From Patiria pectinifera (lineage: Eukaryota; Echinodermata; Asteroidea; Valvatida; Asterinidae), in assembly GCA_029964075.1 (NCBI GenBank), contig CM057149.1, positions 8,008,465 through 8,072,464 of the forward strand: 64,000 bases of DNA, written 5' to 3'. Under the pieces are notes generated by a model that was not told the DNA's origin, ran no database searches, and saw only the letters and a program-made list of their open reading frames with translations. This document shows positions 15,001-30,000 of the stretch, in pieces (position 1 is the first letter of the stretch; each line of letters begins with the position of its first letter). A program made the position numbers and the translations under genes.

Positions 15001-18000
15001 TCAAATCATTCTAAGACAAGTATTTTAGCATCTTTTAAACCCCCACCCCAACAACCCCCCCCCCCCCTTTCCAAAAGTGGGTCAGTCAATGGATGATGAC
15101 AAAACATTCTGTCACTGTTATGCCTGCCAATGTATGTGGAATTTGGTTGCCAGACTTTCAAGTCATTAGTCTGGTTCTGTCGGGCCGGCTGGCTCCGGTG
15201 CTGCACCCCATTGTGGGCTGGGTGAATGGGAGATCAACCCTCAACTCCACAGACAGATTTTATCTAATGTCAATTTTTTTTCTATAATTTTTTTCTTCAT
15301 TTTTTTCTGTTTTGCGCTTTTGCCTAGCACACATACCGAGCACACTAATACTACTATTTCTCTCTATTTTCTATTAATTGCTGTATTTGAATTGATATTT
15401 TCTTCTTTCTTTTTTGTTCTTGTTTGTGAATTTGTGCCTTGTACCCCAAAAAGGTACAACAGCTTTTCTCTGTAAAATAATTCTCCTTCCTTCTCTATCT
15501 ATGAATATCACAAAGGATATCACTGTGAAAATAATGTCTAGTTGAATTAAATTCAAATATTTGTATTCCTGCATTCCAACACCCCCCCCCTTAAAAAAAA
15601 ATAATTTATCCTTATCAACAAAAGTTTTAGGGTGTTTTTTTGGTTGGGAGGGGGATAAATAATTATTGATTCAATATTAGATTTTGCCCTTCACTGACGT
15701 ATACACACTGTATTCTCAGTGTGTTACCTCCCGAGTGCAAGTTGGAAAAAATACTCGGGTGGGACTTGAACCCACGACCTCCTGCTTTCTAGTGCAGATG
15801 TCTTACCACTGGACCACCGAGCTAACGGGATCAGTTGGCTGGTTTGAATCTGATGTACATAGCAGCGGGTACCGCATTAACTATTATAAGATGGAATTTT
15901 GCGTCGGGGTGATATAAATCAAATTAAGTTTTTGCCCTTCACCGACGTTTTAAACACTGTATACTCAGTGTGTTACCTCCCGAGTGAAAGTTGAAAAAAT
16001 ACTCGGATGGGACTTGAACCCACGACCTCCTGCTTTCTAGTGCAGATGTCTTACCACTGGACCACCGAGCTAACGGGATCAGTTGGCTGGTTCGAATCTG
16101 ATGTACATGTACATAGCAGCGGGTACCGCATAAACTATTATAAGACGGAATTTTGCGTCGGGGTGATATAAATCAAATTAAGTTTTTGCCCTTCACCGAC
16201 GTTTTAAACACTGTATACTCAGTGTGTTACCCCCGAGTGAAAGTTGGAAAAATACTCGGATGGGACTTGAACCCACGACCTCCTGCTTTCTAGTGCAGAG
16301 GTCTCACCACTCGACCACCGAGCTAACGAGATCAGCTGGCTGGTTCGAATGTGATGTAGCAGCCAGTACCGCAATGAAACTTCAATTTTTGGGTAAACCA
16401 ACTTTTGGGGAAACAGGGGCATACTCTGGGGAGGACAAGATGAGTGGCAATCTGAAGGAGGCAACTTATGGGCATCTTGTCGTCATGGGTAGCAGATGCA
16501 TGCAGATGTGTACTATGATAAAATATGTTTCAACGAGTTAGCACTCACCACCGGTATACTTGGCAACCCATCGCACGTCCCGGGGCACACCCTGGATGTT
16601 GAAGTTGTTGCCGTTGTAAGCGGCGCACTGCTCTTCCCTGAATGGTATACTGCCATCTGGGCACGGCTACCAGTGAAAAGGTGAAAGAATGGTGCGATCT
16701 TTTAAAATACGAAGATACAAATTGGAAGAGAAGTTATTCCACATTAAAAATATTAACAATAATAAAAAATAATTTGTATTTTGGCATTTTGTTTCCCAGA
16801 ACACTATGAACCATTAGGAAGCTCTTATTCTGCAGAATAACAAATATATACATATCTCAATTCTTTGATCAGTTCGCGTCAAATGAGATGATAACACAAT
16901 CTGGCCGTTTTTATACACAGGCACGGCTGATGGGTTAAAACGTCAAGCGTGCCTCGACTCACCTCCGGGTGATGTCTAAACACGCTAATCCCCCATTTGT
17001 TTTGTACACAAACATGAGAAGTCTGTGGAGGCGGACTGCGTGTTGACCTTGAACTGGGCCGCTGTGCACGGCCTATTGTTCTACAATTTACGCTCCGTGA
17101 GCACACCCCGGAGTGTTTCGGCAAGATATCGTACAAATACTGTTGAAATGACTCTTGCGAACCAGTACTTGTGGCGTTTGGCTGTATATCAGAAGTTGGC
17201 TGCTATATTTTGCCTTTTTTTAAAATTGAAATTTTCGACAAAAATAATCCTATCCTGAAGTGGTTAAAAGTCCAACTTTAAGCTCATTTTTAGGTGGCAG
17301 GTGACATATACATAACATGTCCGTCATCGTTTAATGTCAAGAACGATAATCATTTTGACAACCTTGCATTGTGTCAAAATATTCCGGGGTGGAACACACA
17401 CACACAACTGTTCCAATCTCTCACACGGCCAACCCCATACCATCTGTTTCACATAGATATTTCCTGATCAATTTTCAAAAACCCCCAAAATAGGAAAGAG
17501 TTGCTCACAATGTTTCAATCAGTTAATGAAGTTGTTTGTGGCCATAGGGGTGGTGAGATAGGCGTGCCGCTTGGCCAGGGAATAGCGGTTAGTAATGAGG
17601 GATTTCCAGGTTTTAGGTTGAGGCTATCAGGGTAGGTTGGGCTGGTAATGTTTAGCGTATGTCGCCTTTCCAGAAATGTTTGACCAAAATTTTTTTTTTT
17701 GGCAGACTAAGACAAGTTGTGCTAATAAATCTGAGTTCTGACATGAAGGACAGTAAATTAGGCTTTGCTTGGTGGAGTGCCAGTATCGGTTCGGTTTGCG
17801 GTAACACCATGTGGTAGTAACTCCTGCTCAGTAGATATTTTGTTCTAAAATGAACTTGTCCTTGAGACAAGTTCTTTTAGAACTTAAAGCAGGACTGTTC
17901 TTATTGGAACTAAAACTACTTAGCGAAAGTTGATGATAAGCAGGACAAGTTTTTTTCAGAACTAAATACCGTTATCTACTGCGCAGTAGTTATTACCACG

Positions 18001-21000
18001 TGGTGTAACCGCAAACCGAAACGACAAGAATTGTACCTTTTTGGTCACAGGCAATTTTAGTTAAAAAACTTTGTGTGAAAAACATCAAAGGCTACAGAAT
18101 GTATTTACAGTGAAGGACAGCTGAAATGTGCCGGATAATATTTGCAAGATGTTGACCATGAAAGTTGAGAAGTGTTTTCTCCATGACAAATATTTTGTCT
18201 AACACTAGATTTGGGATTTGGTTTCCTTAATCCCTGGAAAGTACAGTGAAGCCATCATGGATGTAGAGGGGGTATCTAAACATGGATGAATCAAAAGCAG
18301 TCTTGGGAACTTTGGCACTGAGACCCTCCGAGCATAAACCATTAGAGAAACTCAGCTTTCTGCCTGTTCTCATCTATATACCCAGATCTACAAAATGATA
18401 TTCCAATAGCTTTTTCCCACGTGCTGCATCTCTTTGGAATTCCTTGCCTGGTGCTTGTTTCCCTCCAACCTATGATCTGTCCTGTTTCAAGAGGAATGTT
18501 AATTCCTACCTAGTTTTCCTGAGTACCTACTCTTCTTTTTTTCTGTTGAAGTCCTGTACCTTGAGTGGCTTTTAGCCTTGTTCAGTGTGAATATATTATA
18601 TCAGCGATGAAACTGGCCTTAGCAAAAAAATCAGAAATTTTGCCTAACCAAAATCGGTGTCGGAAATGTGTGCCCGACCGCGGTCCCTTCATGTATAAGT
18701 TTTACACGATGTAAAATCAAAAACCAACCTCCCTGGTAAATGCAGTTTTCTAATGTACATTTTACGTCGAGAAATAGTCCCCGTTGTTATCTTTTTCCTC
18801 CAACCATCGCCACTGGAATTTATCTTTAACGCCCGTTTCTATTTCAGAGAGATTATCCTCGCGTTTGACCATCCTACGTGTGCATGCACGCACCATGCAC
18901 GATGTTTGTGTACTGTGTGCCGCAGTGATTTATCCGTGTCATAGGTCAATGTTTAACCTGTTCTCCAGCCGGAAAAGGGTCCGATCAGCGTTGGCCTAGG
19001 TAGAAACACTCAATTTGCGATTATTTACATGCCGTTTTCATCGACTTTTCATCGACTTTTTTCAAATTATAGTTTAAAAAAAATCGCATTTTGTGGGAAA
19101 ATCGTTACAAAATCAATTTTTGTGGGGCACATTGTAAGAAAATCGGAAATTTCATTGGTAAAGTCAAAAAGTCGGTTTTTCGATTAAAATCAGTTAAGTT
19201 TCACCTCTGTTATATGCATTTTTTTAAAAAGACCTCATGTAGGCATGCTTGGTATTTCTTGGGTCAATGTGCCAACGTTCTTAAGACTAGGTTGGGCACT
19301 GTAATGTGGATTGCTCATACTCCTTACCCTTGAGTTACAGGATCCAAAGCGTGCTCTCCTGCCTATACAGTACTTGCCGCCGTTCTGGGGGACGGGCTGG
19401 GTGCACTGACGGATGGCCTGCCTGACCCCTCCTCCACAGGTCCTGGAACACTGCCCGTAGGGCTCCCACTTACCCCAGCCGCCATCGATGGGGGCTAGGC
19501 TGTGATGGCGACGGGAGATGCACTTGCCTCGATCACACCACTGTTGGGAGGAAAAGAAAAGGGGAGGACAACAATCACGAAAAAATAATTATGGTACAAA
19601 TATGGATAAACAGGCTTACAAAACCACTGAAGAAAATTCAAACATGAATTTCAAAACTAAATCCAGCTGTGAGGCCAATGTAATGAATATTTCTACTAAT
19701 ATTTTGCATCAAATTGTTTACTTTTAAGTGTTAAGCGGCTAGTTAAACTGCCGTTAAAACATGTAATATCACCCTCCCTTCACAAAATACAAATATTTGT
19801 GTGTGATTTGAAAGGCGTACTGCGAAATTGATTTTAGTTGCTTTGTTGAAATGGTAGCATCGAGCCAATACTCCATAGGGAGCTGAGTTGTCTTTGGAAT
19901 GTTTCATTGGCCCAATGAGCAGGGTAATAATGTAAAGCGCCTTGATAGGTTGCGGAGGCATCAAGACCTATTCTCATCAAATGTCTATTTTCAGAATCCA
20001 CTCTTATTTTGCAATGGTGAATACATGGTTTCTGTGAGGGACAACAAGCGCCAATTCTGTCCAACTAAAGAATTAATTCCGTAATCAAAAGGTATGCCAG
20101 TGTACAATTCATCTGGTGCACCATGAAGTGACGCAAAGTCCATAGAGTGTGTGCACACGATAAGCCACTTTGTGGTGCGACCCACAAATTATAAAGACAC
20201 TGTTCACTTTCCTTGCTCCAATCAGAGCACTGAAGCATTCTAAGCCCACCCCCCCCCAAAAAAAATGCAGTGCTTTTTCAAGTTTCTAAAACTGTTCAAA
20301 GTTGACCTTGACGAAAAGATCTCCTTAAATGCACCCTGACTCCAAGATTTACCGGGGAGACAAGTATAGGCTGTTTATAGTCAGGACCCGACAGCTACTT
20401 TAATCCTGTTCCCTCACGATACCTCAATTTACTGTGGAAGCCTAGACCGAGATCCAATGGTATTGAGTTTCCGGTAATGGGCTCAAACATTCATGTCTTC
20501 AGGTCCGTGCAATTGGCGAGGAATCCGATCGAGTTTGTGTCACATAACATAGTCTCCATGGAGTCATTTGTACAGGAACGAGAGCCAAGTACATTATATC
20601 CGGACATTTTTGTGGGGAGGTGCACGGCTAACGAGGCCACGGCATTCTGGTTATTTTGTCTGGGACTAAATTTGGTGTTTTGACTGAGTCCAAGTTGCAG
20701 TCGATTACAACTTGGTTCCCAATCAATCTTGATGGTTTTTTGCCTCTTCAATTTACTGCAGTTACTTGTACATGTCTTCTTTTTGTTGTAAAGGAATTTT
20801 AAAGAGGAATAACTGGTCAAAACTGAATTAAGTATGGACACTTTATTTTGAGGAAATGGCAGAGATATTACCGTACAATTACAAAGTCAAAAGAAAAAGA
20901 GAAAATGCAGTATTTTTGTTTTTAACTAAACTATGACAGTGATGACATTTGAGTGAAACTATCTGATGATGGAACATTAGCTTATAATCACAGCACAAGT

Positions 21001-24000
21001 GTCACATTATCTTCAGAATCCTGACGTGCCAGAACTGAAGAAATATTACTGCCAAAAAGAACCGATAAACACTTATAGACCATGAAGTATTTCCCCCCAA
21101 AAGCAAGTAATGTACAAAAAACAAAGGGAAAAAAATACCCCGATCGCTGCAAAATGAGTTTATCGTTTCTAGAATGCTAAACCGAACACTTTAGTTTTAT
21201 CATAACAACTTGAACAAATTGCCAGCTAATTTAGTGTTCGCCGAAAAACTCTTAGAGCAAATTTAATTTTTTGTAATCAATCAAGTACTTAACCATCAAA
21301 GCTATCCAAGATAAGCCCCCCTCCAGTCTGCCTCATTCACCAATTAACTACCTTTCTCTCCCTCTCCCCATCATTGACTTTTGTCCTTTGTGTTCCCCAC
21401 CTCTTGTGGTCAACCATCCCCTTCCCCCAATCCCCCTCCCTTTTGTTACCCTCCTTTCTGTTCAGCCGCCTGCTTTCTCTGTGTATTTTCCTCTGCATCA
21501 TCTATTTCCACTTGACTGCCTTTGTTTCATCAGTAATGTATACATGTACCTGTTTATGTTTAAAGTCTTGTCATTCAGCCTTCGAGAAAGACTCTGCTAG
21601 GGTCGAAACGTCAGGCCACTAACTGTTTTTTGCAAGAATAAATAGAGACAAATTTTCAAGTAGGTTCTGAATTACCTTGTTGTGCCCGCAGGGTGTGCCG
21701 TCCGCCCAGGGCATGTGCTGGGTTCGACACCCACGTCGTGAGCCTTGCGACGAGCCTGTGCACCATAACCTATTGCAAGTTTTCTGTAACGGATCAAAAA
21801 AGTGACAAAATGAATGGGCAAAGTTTTGACACTGTTTCAATTACATTAAATACAATGCATGTCGTGGACCTCCCCCTAAAGTTGAATAAACATCAAGTGG
21901 AGCTGGATTTGAACCTGCAACCTCCGGATTGCTGTTCTGGTGCTCTACCAACTAAGCTATCCAGCCCTATGTTGGTGGTTCCCCAATATGTCAATGTCTT
22001 TGTTCAAGGGGCGCTAGTCAGAAGCCGTAACCCCATATTTGCCATGTTTTCAGGGATCACACACAAAGTCAAGATGATAGCAACATCAGCAATGCTTAAC
22101 ACCTGGGAAATAGCACACACGGATCACTAAGAGAGAATACAGTTTTTTACTAATAATTTGTTTTCCTATTTGTCATTTGAAGTTGTTCTAACTTTCTTGA
22201 AATATTAAAGCATTTTGTTCAGTTGCTCAAGTGAGGAAGTTACCACTTTTTAACTGTTTCAACTCTTACCAAACATCCATGTCAGCAAAGTATGTCAAAG
22301 AAAAATAGGATATTGGACCCACTGACTCTTGCTGAAAAGCTCACAAAAGCAAACCCCATTGCTGACTAGGTTTCGAGCCAATCAAATCCCAATTTCTATC
22401 CAAGATTATGCCCAGTTAACATTCATCAAACGGCAATTTGGCCAGCCCCCTTGAGGCAGGAATGATGACTAGTATCCCAGATGTGATTCTGTATTTCTAG
22501 GATTGTAAATGCTCTGCGCAAAAGGAATGAAATTTCAGGCCATAAAGTTTGTAAATTGGCAAGTAAATAAGTACAAATTGGAAAAAAAGGACGCGTTACT
22601 ATTTTTATTTTAGTCTATTAACCTGCATTCAACTGAAATATTTTGGTTTTGAGTACAAGTAATGAGTACAAGTATATAAATGCAAGTTAAAAAAAAGGGG
22701 GGGAAGACCCTATAACCCAATTGTCGCAAGTACCGGTATTTCCAGAAAGATCTTTACTAGCAGAGTATCAAACATTCCTAATACTTCAAACATTGACTTT
22801 AATAGGTCCTTTTACCACTCAATTATGTTAAAGCATTCTGGCCTTATTTTGTTAGTATGGGCACACACAACTAAGATGTCCTCACAGGAACTACAATATA
22901 GCTACACTTTTTATCTCTGTCTGTTTTACTGTAGTTTGTTTTGTTTTCCTTTGTTTACTGAAAATTGTACTTGAGATGCAATTGGCCTTAATCAGGTCTG
23001 ATAGTGAATCATCTGTATTAGATTTCGTGTCTGTGCAACAAGGTTGTATCTCCTAAAATGGGCCCTATGTGAAGCGCGAGTTTCAGAATGTCAAAAGGTC
23101 GTATCTCACTTAAAATAACCCGGATGAACACACGAAGTCAATGGGCCTCGAGATACGACCACGTTGCACGGAGCATATTCGCGCGAGACACGACTTTGTT
23201 GCAGAATGGAGTTACGACCTTGTTGCACTGACACAACGATTTACAAGTTATAGATTCTATTTTCTTGAGATTTTATTAAAACAATTGATCTCAATGACGG
23301 AATCTGAAAAAAATATTATCAAATCTGTGCACAATTTTTGGCATCCCTATTTTATAACTTTACTTTTTGTTAGATTTTAAGTCGTGCAAGATTCCAGGGT
23401 AATAGCCATGGAATTAAATACTCCATTTTGATCCCAAAACTGACCTCAGAAGTGACAAAAAACTTAAAAGGTTCGTAAAATGCCAATTTGTACAGATGTA
23501 CTACATAGACCTGGTTTTCTCTGTTTCTTTTGACCAGGAATAGCATGGCAATACTCTCAACTAGATCAGCGCTAAAAGGCAGAAAATCAAATTACCCCTG
23601 TATTGCTCCCCAAGGCAATGTATCATTACTGCTTCCCTGGTGCTCCAGACTTGTCAGAACTTTTCCGGGACAGGAAGGAAAATTAACCCAGGAAAAAAAA
23701 AGCCACATTCATGCCAACAGGTGCCAAGGTGGGGCGTGAGCATTGATTTATTGGGTCTTTTTGACAGAATATTAATGATACTTTTCCTCGCAAATTAGTG
23801 ATTTGTTCCAAAAGTTTATTCAGATTCAGAATGGGTCGTTTATACGGAAATCATGATTTTGTTTTTTTGCTGGCTGTTTTTGACTCAGAAATGACTAACA
23901 GAAAACAAAAACAAGATGTGTATTATGTATTGGTTTTCAAAGTGTCATTTCAAATATGCCAGGAAAAGATTTTGTAACACATTTATTCCGAAAGTGATCA

Positions 24001-27000
24001 CAAACTGTGCTTGTAGCAAGTTGGAATAAGAATCCAAGTAGATTTTCCTTGCACTTGTACATTTTTATATTTATGAAAAAAAAAACTAAAAAAAGGCTTT
24101 ATTTTGAGTTTTTATGTGCATAAATAGATCCTCCTAGTAGACTGGTTCCTGGTCCCTACATTATCAATCCCTATAGGGGACAGGAGAGGAACCAGTCTAT
24201 CCTACGCAAACTTAATTATTGTTAAGACACAAATAATTAAAATTTGTCCATAACTTAACATGGGTCGGATTTTCAAAAGTGAAGTTCTTTCGGATTGCTA
24301 AAACAATGGCAAATTAAAAAAAATAATAAAATAATATTTAGGAGTGAAACTTGAAGATAGCTCGTCTTTAATGCACATTCGTAAATACCTGAGACAATTT
24401 ACCAATTCTTAGTGGTGGAGAGCTTGTCACATGGGTTGTTTTTAACCACCGGTAAAACACCGCTGCGTTCTGCGCCACATCGTGCTGTACGCGCTGCGCA
24501 CGCGCCACTTTCCACATAAGGGGATCTTTAGCACTGCGAACAAGAGGCACATACCACAGAGATGGCCAGCGGGGTGTTTCACAAAACACGAAGTAAAAGT
24601 GTTGAACAAAATCCTTGGAAAGTTGTAAATTTTTGACTCGTTTTGACTTTATGTCCGAAAGGTATTTATGAATGGGAATAAATATGTGCTTGGCTGGTAT
24701 AAAACAAGCATGTTAAGAACCGGCTAGGAGCCTGGACACAGATAATAAGCGGCATTTAAGAACGCTCTTATTAGTAAACTACATTGTAAATCACAGCGCT
24801 TACAGTATTATTATTATTACCCCTGATCATTGGGCCAATTAAACATTCCAAATACCATCTCAGCTCCCTGGGGAGTATACAGCTCGATGCTGCCTGTTAG
24901 GCGCAAGCAAGCTAATTCAATCACAATAACCATCTCTGCCCTCACAGGTACCCATTTACTCCTGGGTGGAGAGAAGCAATGCATGACAGAGTGCCTTGCC
25001 CAAGGGCACACGCACCAGGACCCCGGCTGGACTCGAACCCACAACCCGCAGCTTTACCCACAGACCATGAATCCAGTGCCCTTAACCACGAGGCCACAGC
25101 ACTCCACACCCTCGCCATTGGCTCCGTCCATTATCTGCGTCCAACTCTTCTAAAATCGATTTGCAGTACATGTTTACAATCTTAATTGAAAATCTGCTGC
25201 TAGCAATGACAGCTACAGACAGTGCTGTGAGAGTTCTCCTGTCTCCTTGGTTGATCCCTGGCCAATCCTGACAGATGACCGACCCACGGATTGATCCAAG
25301 AGATAACGGTTGGGGGTCAACGTGTTGGGATTTCCTGCCAGACACCCTAGGGACACCCTAGGGTGTCGGAGAGGGGGGGGGGGTTCAATGACGACCAGGT
25401 CAGGGGTCACATGGGTAAGATGCACTTTGATAACAACCAAAAACACAGCACAATGAATCAACACATTTGGAATGAACTGTTTGCAGTGCTGTAGTGGAGT
25501 CCATCACAAGTCCTCACAATTCCGTTACAAGTTCATCACAAGTCATCTGGAGTCGCAAGCTATTCAGATGAACTGTGACAAAGAAATTCCTTTGTTAGTG
25601 TTCATCCTCTGTTACTTGTGACCAGACTTGTGAATGACTTGTGATTTTCTTATGACTTAAACGCATTTCCAACAGCACCTGCAACTCATTTTAATGGTGC
25701 TACAGGTTAGTGTGCAATAAGAGTACAAGTAGTCACACATTGGGCTGTATGCGCAAAAAAAAGTTAACACAAGCCCTGCCTTCCACTGCCGCTCTCATAA
25801 ATAGTTACAGAGCGCCATCTACTGTTCATAAATGTGTAGGGAGCTGTTTTGCCTGCAAGTAACCGATGGTAACGTCCCCGGTCGCATAGATGATACATTT
25901 CCATGATTCTGCTTACCATGATTGGACAGACCGTCGATCCCTCCCCGAATACCAGCTCACACTGCTTGGTGACGTTGTAGACTTCGCCGGGTTGGTAACT
26001 GGGCAAGATCTGGGCGTCTGTTGGGGAGTCTAGTAAACATTGGCCGTATCCCATGCTGATGGCATCAGGGGGAGAAATCAAGGAAAACAAGGGAAGAGGA
26101 AAATAATTAGTGGATTAACAAACAAGTGAAACGTTTGATATTTAGGTTTGAGGCTTTCTGAAAATGTGGTTTGCTTGTGTGAATGTGTGGCATCCGTAGT
26201 TAGGTTATTATGGGATGGGAAGTACTTCAACTTGCTCTTATAATCTTGATCGGATTTGCAAGACGTGACTGTTTGGACCATGACGTAAATTTTAAAACTT
26301 CATTTTGACTGAGTGTTTCTGAAAAGTAATCATAATTAGAAATTAGAATCAACTAATACAAGCCCGTTATCCAAAACAGGTGTGGTTTGTTAATTTCCAA
26401 ATAACCAATAATTGTTTCAATTATTAACAACTATTAGACAAATTACATGGGGGAGGTATGTACTGTTACTGGGAGACAAAAACCGAGTTCAAATCTTTGA
26501 TAATACCAATATTATTAGCACTTAGTACAATTTTATGTTTAATCCACACGGAAAAATCGTCTACCAAAAGAGAAAAAAAAATCGGGTCAGGTTTTAAAAA
26601 GGGTTTTTATGAGTAGACACACCCATTGTGACCAAAGGGAGTTATTAAATAAGTTAAGAAAAGGGTCAGCGGTCAATTCAAAAACAAAGGTTTATTTCTG
26701 TGCTCCGGTATTAAAAGGAAAAGTTTAACGGTCAAGAAACTTGACCAGATGTCTTGATGACCTCGGTACAGGTAGACTGGTCGTTTAGCGTCTGAAAAAC
26801 CATCATATTTCCCCTCACCTGTTGGACGTGTTAACAGCTTGTGTTCTTTATTGCCACTGTAAGTAAGGAGTTGCTGGGTCATTTTTACCCATATCTTTTG
26901 TCCCCTCCGGCCAATTCTGTCTGGGTTATTGAGGTTATCTCACCGGATATGTTGTTGCGCTTACAAGTTACACAGAATATATTATAAATTGTCTTGCCGT

Positions 27001-30000
27001 TGAGGAATTTTTTTTAACAGTAGTTTTTGGTCAACTTTTGGCCAACTTCGTCTGGGTTCTTAAGGATATCTCACTGGACATGTCGTTGTGCTTACACAGA
27101 ATAAGTTATAAATTTTCTTGCTGTTGAGGTATTATTTTATCAGTAGATTTTGGTCAACTTTTGGCCCATTCTGTCTGGGTTCTTAAGGTTATTTCACCGG
27201 ATATGTCATTGTGCTTACACAGAATAAATTATACATTTTTTTGCTGTTTAGGTAATTTTTTTACCAGTAGTTTTTGGACAACTTTTGGTGACAGAGTTTG
27301 TCAATAATTACGTCTTATTAATGTTTTAAATTAAAACATGTGATTCAGTTTCCGTATAATGAAAGTAGATTGGAGTTGGGGAGAAGATGAAAATGATACA
27401 GTACAGATGATAAGACATTTGGACATTTCTTTCTGTTGAGATATTTTAATGGCTTAACTACTTCAGTATCAAACGTTGCTATTTCTCTTCAAATTTCTAT
27501 ACTAAGCTGTTCTAAAGGCTCAAGATTAAAAAAATTAAAATTCCTCAATTTTTTTTAGAAAATCTTAGGGAAATCAGCTCAACTCAAAATAACTAGGGCA
27601 TATTTCAATTTTTTTTTTTGAAGCCACTTCAAAACTTGCTACAGAACTATGCCTAGGTGATTGTCATGGGTGTCAATCGGTGGGGGAAATTAAGTTCCCC
27701 CACTCCCCCCCCCCACTTTTTAAAGTGGGGGGGGGGGGATATCATATCATTTCCCCCCCCCCCCACACACACACACATACTTTTTTGTCCCCGAATAAAT
27801 GTTGTAGCCTTCATTTGATTCTATAGCTCCAAATAGCTGATTCAATGACTCCAGTTTTGAAAATTATGTTTAAATGATGATCTTTTGCTCAAAAATTGGT
27901 TACAGTGGTCAGAAAGTGCCTCAGATCACACCACAGACAGAGAGTCTTGAATCTAAAACTTTTCGGGGCCCTCAAACGGGCCCCAAACCCCACGCCGTTA
28001 CGGCTTCGCGCTACGTGCTGGCATGATTTCTGATCAAGGTGTGTCCACCCACTTTTGAGAAGCGATTGACACCCTTGGTGATTGTATCTGTAGCATAAGG
28101 GAACTTTCCAAGCATTTTGCCACAAAATACAAAAAGGACACATTTAAATTCTAATGTTTTACAAGCCATGGACACTACCATCCTGAACGTCTTGATCATA
28201 ATTCTATAATAAGCCCACAGCTTACGGGCTGAGACTCATGTAGGCTGGCACATATTATCTTAATTGATGAATCAGCACCATGCCAAGATTTAAGCCTTCA
28301 GGAAACCAGACCAAGATGGCGCGTCAGGATTCCTGAGGACTGCTTTTCAAACTTTTCTCAGTTTTTGCTGTTTTATGTAACATGTGTAAAAACTTTATGT
28401 GTTAAATTTTAAAAATTTTAAAATTGAAAAATTATAACAAATTAGTGACGAAGTAAAAAATTGAATTTGACTGAGAGTTCAATGAATTCCACATCTCATT
28501 GCTAGGAGCGTGCATTTACAGGCAGTACAAAAACCGAGTACCCGATTGAACCGTCGAGGTTCGTAGAGAAATCGACTTTCTAAAAATGCACTACGGTTTT
28601 AGGACGCATAGCCACGACTGTCATACGGTCTCTCTACGAATACACCATGGTTTGTCAAGATAATGGACGGATTGGTGAAGAATATCGACGGTATTACTAA
28701 GAATAATGACGTTAACGCCACGGTTGTCTGCGATTGGGTCACGGATGACCAAGGTCCTCCTACGAATAGAGCGTGGATATTCATAGTACAACCTTAGCAG
28801 AACCCTAGCACATCCGGGCATATCAGTAGAACATTCGTAGCAATTTTGTAGAGATTTCTACCACGAAGAACTACGAATCTCCAAGAATATGCACGAATAG
28901 CCACGAATAACACTACGAATAAATACGGTTGTCCTACGGATGTCCCACGGCTGCACTAAGGATTAATTTTCATGACGGTTCACCACGGAAGTTATGAACA
29001 GTTTCAAACTTCCGTAGCCCCTCTACGAATACCCAAGGAAGATGACGGATAACCACTGATGTACTAAGGATGAGTACAGTACTCCCACGGCTTATCACGA
29101 ATTTCAAACCGTGGAGATCCGTAGCTCCAAAATATGTGACTGGGGCATTACGAAATACCCTGTGAAATAATTCCCCCTGAAACTGAATCTTTCGGAAGAA
29201 ATCAATCAATGAAGGTGGGTTTAAAAAAGTGTGCACGGAGTGAATAACGAGTAACATTTTACTATTTCACACAACTTCATCACAATTTTGATTACAAGTA
29301 ATTAGTTTACCATCATCTTTAAGAAGGTGCTGGTTTTACTCAACGTCAGTGTACTGTGAGTCAAGGGTCAAAGTTGTCAGAGAGAAAAAAAATCAAAGAT
29401 AAAAGACCTCCTCATGATTCCTTTGACATTTGGGTCAAAAACGTCGACTCGAATTTCTCTGTTGAATAAGAAGGGATTTCCAAAGTCAAGAAACTTTAGA
29501 GTGCTTGTTGACATTGAAATCTTTTTTTTTAGGTTATAAAACACATTTTTTAGGTTATAAATTCTGCTCCAGACTAATGAACTATATCAAGGATGGATGA
29601 ATGTTCAGTTTCGGAAAGGAAATTGGTTTGTTTTTTTTGGGGTGCGCTTTATTTTTTTTTTATTTGGTGGTAATTGCGATTCTCCACTGAATGCTGGAAC
29701 ACATTTCTGAGTAGTCAAGTGAAATGAGTCATGTTTTGATTTCAACTCAATGGGAGTTTTTGAAGAAAGGACATTCAGGCATATTTGTCCTGAAAACTGA
29801 TGTCAAAAACGATGCTTTGTGAAGACAAAATGAAAATATTCAATGCACTTTAAGTGGCACTTTATGTAAAAACACCTTGGGGAGTCAGGTTGGCGTAGCG
29901 GTACTTTCCTCGCCTTCCACCGCTGTGACCCGGGTTCGAATCCCGTCTGGGCCAATATGTGGATTGGGTTTTCAGTCCCTGCCTGATTCTGTGGGTTTTC

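Noticed and set aside
20491-20841. 116-codon minus-strand frame in the intron between disintegrin and TSP1 exons
   Set aside because: No splice sites join it in phase to the ADAMTS exons, which already join each other, and no family is recognised. Overlapping plus-strand frame is equally open.
21899-21967. Functional tRNA-Ala gene
   Set aside because: Anticodon arm has a mismatch, position 33 is C rather than T and the acceptor stem competes with the T stem. It is more likely tRNA-derived repeat sequence.
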